Below are positions 56,913-64,000 of a DNA stretch of 64,000 bases, piece by piece. A program made the position numbers and the translations under genes. The DNA comes from an uncultured Pelagibacteraceae bacterium (GTDB lineage Bacteria; Pseudomonadota; Alphaproteobacteria; Pelagibacterales; Pelagibacteraceae): NCBI GenBank assembly GCA_902561075.1, contig CACEOC010000001.1, positions 1 through 64,000 of the forward strand. Direction: 5' to 3'. The number at the start of each line of letters is the position of its first letter. The first letter of the stretch is position 1. The notes under the pieces are model-generated. The model was not told the DNA's origin. It saw only the letters and a list, made by a program, of their open reading frames with translations, and did not search any database.

Positions 56913-57409
56913 TGAAAATGAATTTAAAAAATTTTGGTTTACTTGAGGTAATAGTAATAATGTCTCTGATTTATGTTGTGGGAATGCTAATTTGGACAGC
57001 AAGCACAAGACCTGCTGTTGAGGCAAAAGCAAACTTAGTTAAAGAAAATCATAAAAAAGTTGTTGATTTTATTAATGGAGAAATAAACAAATGTGACAAC
57101 GACTCTGAGGGAGTTACTATTTGGGGAGACCAATGTAGCGATGAATGGATTGCAGACAAAGTTGTAAGTTATATAAATTTAAATTTAAATATTCAAAATC
57201 CATTTTCCGATGACGCTAAAGTAAAAACAGATCCTGACCCAAGAATTAAAGCTGAAGGTAAGGCAGGACAAGCTACAGAAATGGGAGTTATATTTTTAAT
57301 GTCATCTAATTTTCTCTCAGAACCTGGATCTGAGTGGGTTATAGGAACCTGTTTTAAATCGCCATGTGTTGCTGCTGGTAACAATGAATTGACTTCTATT
57401 TATAGATAA
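56909..57409 (+). CDS. Pilin-like protein with N-terminal transmembrane helix, unknown
   Basis: NFGLLEVIVIMSLIYVVGMLIW N-terminal helix then soluble domain with four Cys. Confidence 0.55.
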   Translation: MMKMNLKNFGLLEVIVIMSLIYVVGMLIWTASTRPAVEAKANLVKENHKKVVDFINGEINKCDNDSEGVTIWGDQCSDEWIADKVVSYINLNLNIQNPFSDDAKVKTDPDPRIKAEGKAGQATEMGVIFLMSSNFLSEPGSEWVIGTCFKSPCVAAGNNELTSIYR

Positions 57410-58312
57410 TTATTTTTTAAATATTTCTAAATCTACAGAGTTTAAAGTTTTATGAAGGTATTTATACCCTTTAATAGCATACTCTAACGGATTAGCTTTT
57501 TTTGGATCTTGCTCTGCTTCAACAACTAACCATCCCGTGTAATTTTTTTCTTTAAGTGTTAGAAAAATTGGCCTGTAGTCTATACAACCATCTCCTGGAA
57601 CAGTAAACGCTCCCTCAAGAAATGCATCTCTAAAACTTAAATCGTTTTTTAATGATTTTTCTAAAATATTTTTTCTGATATCTTTACAATGAATATGGTG
57701 AATTCTTTCGTAATAACTCTCCAATATTTTTTGAGAATCGCCTTGGGCAAATAGCATATGACCAGTATCTAATGTAAGTTTAACACTGTCGTTAGTGTTA
57801 TCTAATAATCTCATAGTATCGGCCTCAGTTTCTATTACTGTACCCATATGATGGTGGTATGCTAAAGGCATTCCTTCATCTTCTAAATATTTACCCATTT
57901 CTGAGATTTTATAACTAAATGATTTCCATTCATCATTATCCATTTTAGGTCTTGTTGAAAGTTTTCTTTTATGATCGCCTTGTATAGATCCTGATACTTC
58001 AGCAAAAACAATACAAGGCGAATTACAGTCTTTAAATAAGTTTAATTGAGATCTTAAATATTCCCTTTCTTCATTTACAGTATTTTTTCTTAGATTAGCT
58101 CCATACCAGCCGCCACATAAATCTATTTTATATTTATCTAATTTAGGAATAAGTTCTTCAGACTTTTTTGGAAACTTACCACCAAATTCTACTCCGATGA
58201 AACCTGCCTGATTTGCCTCTGATAAACATTGTTCTAAAGTAGTTTCACCACCTAACTCGGGCATGTCATCATTACTCCACGCAATTGGTGCTACTCCTAA
58301 TTTTACTGACAT
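57410..58312 (-). CDS. iolE: myo-inosose-2 dehydratase family protein
   Basis: LGVAPIAWSNDDMPELGGETTLEQCLSEANQAGFIGVEFGGKFPK; KLTLDTGHMLFAQGD. Confidence 0.9.
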   Translation of the reverse strand: MSVKLGVAPIAWSNDDMPELGGETTLEQCLSEANQAGFIGVEFGGKFPKKSEELIPKLDKYKIDLCGGWYGANLRKNTVNEEREYLRSQLNLFKDCNSPCIVFAEVSGSIQGDHKRKLSTRPKMDNDEWKSFSYKISEMGKYLEDEGMPLAYHHHMGTVIETEADTMRLLDNTNDSVKLTLDTGHMLFAQGDSQKILESYYERIHHIHCKDIRKNILEKSLKNDLSFRDAFLEGAFTVPGDGCIDYRPIFLTLKEKNYTGWLVVEAEQDPKKANPLEYAIKGYKYLHKTLNSVDLEIFKK

Positions 58313-58354
58313 AAGAATTTTTTTAGTTAAAATGTCTTTTATTATAAAATTTTA

Positions 58355-59356
58355 ATGATTGATATAGCTTTATTTGGACTTGGTAGAATTGGTATTATGC
58401 ATGGTAAGAATTTGATGCGTAATAGGGAATTTAATCTTAAATACATATATGACATTGATAAGAATTTGTCTAAGAAATATTCGAAAATACTCAAGTCAAT
58501 TGCTGTAAATAGTCCTTCTGAGATTTTTAAAGATAAAGATATTAAAGCTATATTTATTGCATCAACAACGTCTACACATATCAAATTAATACTAGAGGGT
58601 GTAAAAAATAAAAAAATAATTTTTTGTGAAAAACCGTTAGACCTGAGTATTAAAAAAATCAATGAATGCAAAAAGATTATTAAAAAGTTTAACCCTAAAA
58701 TACAGCTAGGATTTAATAGAAGATATGATCCAGGTCATTTTAGACTGAAACAAGAGCTCACCAAAGGTAAAATTGGAAAATTAGAAAAAATTATAATTAC
58801 AAGTCGAGATCCTGCCCCACCATCGATTAAGTATTTAAAAGAGTCGGGAGGTATTTTTAGAGATATGATGATACATGATTTTGATTTAGTTAGATTTTAT
58901 CTTGAAAAAGATGAACCTCTAAAATTAATTGCATCAGGAAGTAATATTTCAGATAAAAGATTTATTAAAATTAAAGATTATGAATTGGCATCTTGTATAA
59001 TTAATTCAAAAAGTGGTGTCCAAGTTATTATTACTAATTCAAGACATTGCAGTTTTGGATACGATCAACGAGTTGAGTTATTTGGGTCTAAAGGCATGAT
59101 TATATCTGAAAATAAAAGAGAAAACGAAACATCCTTATATTCATCAAATTCTACCTCTAGCAAATCTCCATTGCTAAATTTTTTTATCGAAAGATATAAA
59201 GATGCTTATAAAAACCAATTATATGATTTTTCAAAATTCATAAAAAAAAATATTCGACCACTTGCAGAATTTGAGGAAGGTAGGCGTGCTTTAATAATGG
59301 CAAACGCGGCAAAAAAATCTATTAGTTCAAAAAAGTTCGAAAAGCTTACTTTCTAA
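58355..59356 (+). CDS. iolG: Inositol 2-dehydrogenase
   Basis: IALFGLGRIGIMHGKNL, FCEKPLDLSI, LGFNRRYDPGHFRLK, GGIFRDMMIHDFDLVRF. Confidence 0.92.
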   Translation: MIDIALFGLGRIGIMHGKNLMRNREFNLKYIYDIDKNLSKKYSKILKSIAVNSPSEIFKDKDIKAIFIASTTSTHIKLILEGVKNKKIIFCEKPLDLSIKKINECKKIIKKFNPKIQLGFNRRYDPGHFRLKQELTKGKIGKLEKIIITSRDPAPPSIKYLKESGGIFRDMMIHDFDLVRFYLEKDEPLKLIASGSNISDKRFIKIKDYELASCIINSKSGVQVIITNSRHCSFGYDQRVELFGSKGMIISENKRENETSLYSSNSTSSKSPLLNFFIERYKDAYKNQLYDFSKFIKKNIRPLAEFEEGRRALIMANAAKKSISSKKFEKLTF

Positions 59357-59457
59357 TTGAATCAACTGTTACTAGAACACAACCTATCATCTTTACAACT
59401 AAACTATATTTTGATTAGATTTTAGTTTTAAAAGTTAACTTTAAAATGAGGAGACGA

Positions 59458-60381
59458 ATGAAAACGTTAAAAAACTTTATATTAGCATTTGCAACATGGG
59501 CAATGATGTCGGTGTCTGCATTAGCTACAGATATTATTGTTGTTTCTCACGGACAAGCAAATGATCCTTTCTGGTCAGTTGCAAAAAATGGTGTTGATGC
59601 AGCATGTAAAGACATGGGAGTATCATGTAAATACACTGCGCCAGGAACATTTGATATGGTGGAGATGGCAAAATTAATTGATAACGCTGTTTCACAAAAA
59701 CCAAAAGGTATTGTGATAACTTTACCTGATGCTGCTGCTTTAGGAAAATCAGTTAAAGCTGCAATAGCCGCAGGTATACCAGTTATTTCAATGAACTCTG
59801 GATCAGACGACTATGCTTCTTTAGGAATCAGTGCTCACGTTGGACAAACTGAGTTTGAAGCTGGAGTTGGTGGTGGACAAAAAATGAAAGCTGCCGGAGG
59901 AAAAAAAGCATTATGTGTTAACCATGAGGTAGGAAACGTTGCGCTCGACAGAAGATGTGCAGGTTTCAAAAAAGGTTTTGGCGGAAGTGTTGATATATTA
60001 GGTACTTCTAATGACCCAACTGAAATACAAAAAGCAGTTGCTGCTAAACTAGGTGGTGGATATGATACTATACTTACTTTAGGAGCAGGTCTTTCTGGAG
60101 AGGCAGCTCTTAAAGCTTTAGAAGCTGCTGGAAAAGTTGGTGATGTAAGATTAGGAACATTTGACATGTCACCTAATATGTTAAAGGCTGCTGCTGCAGG
60201 AAAAGTAGAGTTTTTAATTGACCAACAACAATACCTACAAGGTTACTTACCAATAGCAATTTTTGGTCAGTATATGAGATGGGGAACAATGCCAGCTGGT
60301 GTAGTAATGACTGGTCCTGGATTTGTAACTCCTGACAATGCTAGCAAAGTAATTAAGTGGGCAGCACAAGGTTACAGATAG
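59458..60381 (+). CDS. Sugar (probably inositol) ABC transporter substrate-binding protein
   Basis: Signal peptide ...SVSALATD, VVSHGQANDPFWSVAKNGVDAA; periplasmic-binding protein fold class; start at 59458 behind GAGGAG. Confidence 0.9.
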   Translation: MKTLKNFILAFATWAMMSVSALATDIIVVSHGQANDPFWSVAKNGVDAACKDMGVSCKYTAPGTFDMVEMAKLIDNAVSQKPKGIVITLPDAAALGKSVKAAIAAGIPVISMNSGSDDYASLGISAHVGQTEFEAGVGGGQKMKAAGGKKALCVNHEVGNVALDRRCAGFKKGFGGSVDILGTSNDPTEIQKAVAAKLGGGYDTILTLGAGLSGEAALKALEAAGKVGDVRLGTFDMSPNMLKAAAAGKVEFLIDQQQYLQGYLPIAIFGQYMRWGTMPAGVVMTGPGFVTPDNASKVIKWAAQGYR

Positions 60382-60392
60382 AATAAATAAAG

Positions 60393-60426
60393 AAGGCCTG
60401 GCTAAACGTAGCTGGGCCTTTTTTTT
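60393..60426 (+). terminator. Intrinsic terminator-like hairpin between SBP and permease genes
   Basis: AAGGCCTGGCT aaacgt AGCTGGGCCTT TTTTTT, 11-bp stem with two wobbles. Confidence 0.85.
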
Positions 60427-60437
60427 AATCAAAAATA

Positions 60438-61565
60438 ATGTCTGATAAATCTAAAAGTATAGCTAACAAAAATAATATTAATCAAGACGAAAGATTAAAA
60501 AAAGTTTCACCACTAAGAGTTTTATTAAATAGACCTGAGCTTGGAGCTTTAGGTGGTTCTATTTTAGTTTTCATATTTTTTGGAATAGTTGCTGGAGATA
60601 CTGGAATGTTTAGTGCTTATGGAACACTAAATTTTTTGGATGTATCAGCAAACTTAGGCATTATAGCAATTGCTGCAGCAATGCTAATGATTGGGGGTGA
60701 GTTCGATCTTTCTATAGGATCAATGATTGGATTTGCAGGAATATGTATTGCTATTCCTGCTATTTATTGGGGTTGGCCTCTTTGGATGAGTATTATTTTT
60801 GCATTTAGTATGGCTGTCTTGGTAGGTTATTTTAATGGAATTTTAGTTGTTAGAACTGGATTACCTTCGTTTATTGTAACTTTAGCAATGTTGTTTATAC
60901 TTAGAGGTTTAACTTTAGCTATAACGAGATTAATAACAGGAAGAACACAGGTTCCAGGTTTGAGAGTTTTAATAGAAGATGATCCAATAGCGTGGATATT
61001 TGCAACAGATACTTTTAAAGGATTATTTAACTGGTTAGGTTCTATGAATTTAATTGCACTTAGAACCGATGGGACACCACTTGCGACTGGTATTCCACCT
61101 TCTGTTTTGTGGTTTGTAGGACTTACAATACTTGCTACTTACATTTTAATGAAAACAAGATATGGAAACTGGATTTTTGCATCTGGCGGAGATAAAAATG
61201 GTGCAACCAATGTTGGAGTGCCAGTTGGAAGAGTTAAGATAAGCCTTTTTATTGGTACTGCAGTAGCATCTACAATATTTGCAACTATCCAAGTTTTAGA
61301 CGCAGGATCAGCTGATACAATGAGAGGAACTCTAAAAGAATTAGAGGCAATAGCGGCAGCAGTTGTCGGAGGATGTTTGTTAACTGGGGGATATGGTTCA
61401 GCAATAGGCGCTGCTTTTGGAGCACTGATATTTGGAACTGTATCAATGGGAATTTTTTACACTGATGTTGACACAGACTGGTTTAAAGTTTTTTTAGGAG
61501 CAATGATGTTAATAGCTGTAATATTTAACAATTATATAAGAAGAAAAGTTACAGAAAGTAAATAA
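60438..61565 (+). CDS. CUT2-type sugar ABC transporter permease
   Basis: [54 protein letters not shown]. Confidence 0.92.
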   Translation: MSDKSKSIANKNNINQDERLKKVSPLRVLLNRPELGALGGSILVFIFFGIVAGDTGMFSAYGTLNFLDVSANLGIIAIAAAMLMIGGEFDLSIGSMIGFAGICIAIPAIYWGWPLWMSIIFAFSMAVLVGYFNGILVVRTGLPSFIVTLAMLFILRGLTLAITRLITGRTQVPGLRVLIEDDPIAWIFATDTFKGLFNWLGSMNLIALRTDGTPLATGIPPSVLWFVGLTILATYILMKTRYGNWIFASGGDKNGATNVGVPVGRVKISLFIGTAVASTIFATIQVLDAGSADTMRGTLKELEAIAAAVVGGCLLTGGYGSAIGAAFGALIFGTVSMGIFYTDVDTDWFKVFLGAMMLIAVIFNNYIRRKVTESK

Positions 61566-62356
61566 TGTCTGAATATTTAATTGAGTTTAACAATATTAGT
61601 AAATTTTTTGGAAAAGTAATAGCTTTAAAAGATGTAACTATGAAGGTTAAAAAAGGTGAAATAATGTGCTTACTTGGAGATAATGGAGCGGGAAAATCAA
61701 CTTTAATAAAAACACTTTCAGGAGTTCATAAGCCAGACGAAGGTGAGATAATAGTAGAAGGAAACAAAACTACATTCGATTCACCCAAAGATGCTTTAGA
61801 TATGGGAATTGCAACTGTTTATCAAGATTTAGCATTAGTTCCTTTAATGAGTGTTACTAGAAATTTTTTTATGGGCCGTGAACCACAAAAAGGGATACCT
61901 TTTTTTAAAACTTTTGATATTGAAAAGGCAAGTGAAGTTGCTGCAGAAAGAATGGCTCAAATTGGTATAGATGTCAGAGATCCATCACAAGCTGTAGGAA
62001 CTATGTCTGGGGGTGAGAGACAATGCCTTGCAATTTCTCGTGCCATTTATTTCGGAGCTAAAGTACTAATTTTAGACGAACCAACCTCAGCATTAGGAGT
62101 TCACCAGGCTTCAGTGGTTCTAAAATATATTGTTAAAGCAGCTGCCGATGGATTAGCAGTTATTTTAATCACACATAATGTTCATCATGCGTATCCTGTT
62201 GGAAATAGTTTTACAGTTTTAAATAGAGGAAAAAGTTTAGGAACTTACGAAAAAAAAGACTTATCTAGAGAAAAATTATTAGGAATGATGGCAGGAGGTG
62301 AAGAATTAGACAAATTAGAAATAGAATTAAAAGAGATGAATAGAATAAATAATTAG
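61565..62356 (+). CDS. CUT2-type sugar ABC transporter ATP-binding protein (single ATPase domain)
   Basis: [57 protein letters not shown]. Confidence 0.93.
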   Translation: MSEYLIEFNNISKFFGKVIALKDVTMKVKKGEIMCLLGDNGAGKSTLIKTLSGVHKPDEGEIIVEGNKTTFDSPKDALDMGIATVYQDLALVPLMSVTRNFFMGREPQKGIPFFKTFDIEKASEVAAERMAQIGIDVRDPSQAVGTMSGGERQCLAISRAIYFGAKVLILDEPTSALGVHQASVVLKYIVKAAADGLAVILITHNVHHAYPVGNSFTVLNRGKSLGTYEKKDLSREKLLGMMAGGEELDKLEIELKEMNRINN

Positions 62357-63219
62357 TGTCTCAATTTTTTCCTTTTATATTTGTTTTACTTTGGTCCTCA
62401 GCCTTTATCACAACACTGCCGATAGTTTTAAATAGTGATCCTTTTTCAGCATTGGCATTTAGGTTTTTTTTTGTTGCAATTTGTTTTTTAATTTATTCAA
62501 TTGTTAAAAAAATTAAAATTAAAGTTAATTTTAGGAATCTTTTCAATTCATTTTCAACAGGAATATTGTTTCATGGATTCTATTTAGGTGGAGTTTTTTA
62601 TGCCATATTCGTTGGATTGCCTACGAGTATTGTTGCATTAATAGTTACATTGCAACCAATCTTAACAAACATTTTAGCAGGTTATTTCTTAAATGAAGAA
62701 GTAAATATTTATCAGTGGATTGGAGTTATACTTGGATTTACAGGTGCTGTGATGGTTATAGGTTTTGATATAGGATCTACATTACCCGTAAAAGGGTTGA
62801 CAGCTGGCGTGATTGCTTTAATAGCAATTACTACTTCAACTATTTGGCAAAAAAAAATAAGCAATGATATTCCTCTACCTGTAAATAATATGTACCAAGC
62901 AATTGGTGCAGTGATTTTCCATTTAATAATAATTTTTTTTATATTTGAAGATGCTTTTATAATAATCAATTTAGAATTTTTATTAGCTATGAGTCATCAA
63001 GTATTTCTTGTATCACTAGGAGCTTTTTCAATTTTAATTTATTTAATTAAAAATAACTCAGCTAGTAAAACAGTTTCACTATTTTTTTTAATTCCAGCAG
63101 TCACGGCAACTATGGCTTGGATATTTTTAGGTGAGAATTTAAGTTTAGTCGATGTAATTGGTTTCATAATAACATCAATTGGAGTATTTATTTCTACAAG
63201 AAAACAAAAGGTCCATTGA
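62356..63219 (+). CDS. EamA/DMT family transporter
   Basis: Ten hydrophobic segments, two EamA-like halves; GTG start. Confidence 0.85.
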   Translation: MSQFFPFIFVLLWSSAFITTLPIVLNSDPFSALAFRFFFVAICFLIYSIVKKIKIKVNFRNLFNSFSTGILFHGFYLGGVFYAIFVGLPTSIVALIVTLQPILTNILAGYFLNEEVNIYQWIGVILGFTGAVMVIGFDIGSTLPVKGLTAGVIALIAITTSTIWQKKISNDIPLPVNNMYQAIGAVIFHLIIIFFIFEDAFIIINLEFLLAMSHQVFLVSLGAFSILIYLIKNNSASKTVSLFFLIPAVTATMAWIFLGENLSLVDVIGFIITSIGVFISTRKQKVH

Positions 63220-63304
63220 ATATTACATATGAGATATGAGACAATTTAATTAGTAAAAAAGTGAAAAAAAATGTTAATTTTTAATTTAAATAAAAGGAGT
63301 TAAA

Positions 63305-63622
63305 ATGAAAGCATACGTAATGGGCAATTACACCGATAAAGCTTTTCAAGGCTTTATGAAAGATCCAACAAGTGACAGGAAGGCAGTTGTGGAACAGCTT
63401 GTAAAAGCTGTTGGTGGAAAGATACATAGTATGGACATTGTAAGAGGTCCATATGATTTTATAGTTGTAACTGAGGTAGATTCATTTGATGATCTTGCTG
63501 CAATTAAATTAGTTGTAGAAGCATCAGGCGCTGTGAAAAATATGACAATGCTAGAGTCTATAGATTTTACTAAAGCTACTACTAAAGCAAGTAAAATTGG
63601 TTACAAAGCACCAGGACAGTAA
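63305..63622 (+). CDS. GYD-domain-like protein
   Basis: VKAVGGKIHSMDIVRGPYDFIVVTEVDSFDDLAAIKLVVEASGAVKNMTMLE. Confidence 0.75.
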   Translation: MKAYVMGNYTDKAFQGFMKDPTSDRKAVVEQLVKAVGGKIHSMDIVRGPYDFIVVTEVDSFDDLAAIKLVVEASGAVKNMTMLESIDFTKATTKASKIGYKAPGQ

Positions 63623-63626
63623 AGAT

Positions 63627-63995
63627 TTATTTTTTTTTGTCGTTGTCAACGACTAAGCAGATTTCTGATTTTGTCAGGAATCTGCGACCTGTTCCATTAT
63701 CTAATGAGAACATTCCACCAATTCCTTTAACAGCATCAATTGTAAGGTCTGTATGTTTCCATTTTTCATATTGGTCACCATTCATATAAAAAGGTACACC
63801 GCCAATTTCGCCTAATTTTACGTCATTATCTCCTAGGGGAAACTCACCTTCTTGAAAACACATAGGAGCACTTCCATCACAACATCCGCCTGATTGATGA
63901 AACATTAATTTTTCACCGTATTTTTCTTGAAGCTCAGATAATAAGCTTAATGCTGAATTCGTTGCTGATACTTTCATTTTTAAAGTACGGCCCAT
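63627..63995 (-). CDS. DUF779 family protein
   Basis: MFHQSGGCCDGSAPMCFQEGEFPLGDNDVKLGEIGGVPFYMNGDQYEKWKHTDLTIDAVKG. Confidence 0.9.
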   Translation of the reverse strand: MGRTLKMKVSATNSALSLLSELQEKYGEKLMFHQSGGCCDGSAPMCFQEGEFPLGDNDVKLGEIGGVPFYMNGDQYEKWKHTDLTIDAVKGIGGMFSLDNGTGRRFLTKSEICLVVDNDKKK

Positions 63996-64000
63996 GATTT

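Noticed and set aside
58342-58671. 109-aa minus-strand ORF, hydrophobic
   Set aside because: Antisense to iolG; hydrophobicity follows from AT-rich complement.
59835-60167. 110-aa minus-strand ORF
   Set aside because: Antisense to the sugar-binding protein gene.
1-64000. CRISPR arrays, prophage, transposons, integrases
   Set aside because: Read through for regularly spaced repeats and for integrase/transposase motifs in the ORF translations; none were recognised. Low-complexity A/T runs are compositional.

Overview
AT-rich, densely packed window that looks like a SAR11/Pelagibacterales-type alphaproteobacterium (taxon inferred from gene content and composition, not tested). From left to right: (1) a surface-glycan/deoxysugar island (1-8256) in which five adjacent genes match the enzyme set used to make 3-C-methyl-2,6-dideoxysugars of the mycarose type, plus glycosyltransferases and a tRNA with a CAT anticodon; (2) tldE/tldD; (3) a sulfonate module: DMGDH-like oxidoreductase, alanine dehydrogenase, class III aminotransferase, tauABC with an unusually long TauC, an Ldh-family dehydrogenase, and further right a Pta-like enzyme and a HisD homologue that closely resembles sulfopropanediol dehydrogenase HpsN; (4) a small CxxC protein behind two Fur-box-like palindromes; (5) a sulfide/cysteine block (Prx, SQR, persulfide dioxygenase, a 39-aa Cys-rich metallothionein-like ORF missing from the ORF track, cysE, cysK); (6) a run of about ten very small collinear genes (NTF2-like, GYD-like, tandem secreted paralogues, TPR, small membrane proteins) of unknown role; (7) ccdA and ppc; (8) a myo-inositol-type catabolic island (iolD, iolE, iolG, CUT2 ABC transporter) without iolB/iolC/iolJ in the window but with a ROK kinase, FAH-family hydrolase, HpcH aldolase, ALDH and D-2-hydroxyacid dehydrogenase. 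No rRNA, CRISPR array, transposase or integrase was seen. Assignments come from reading the translations and remembered family motifs; no database search was run.
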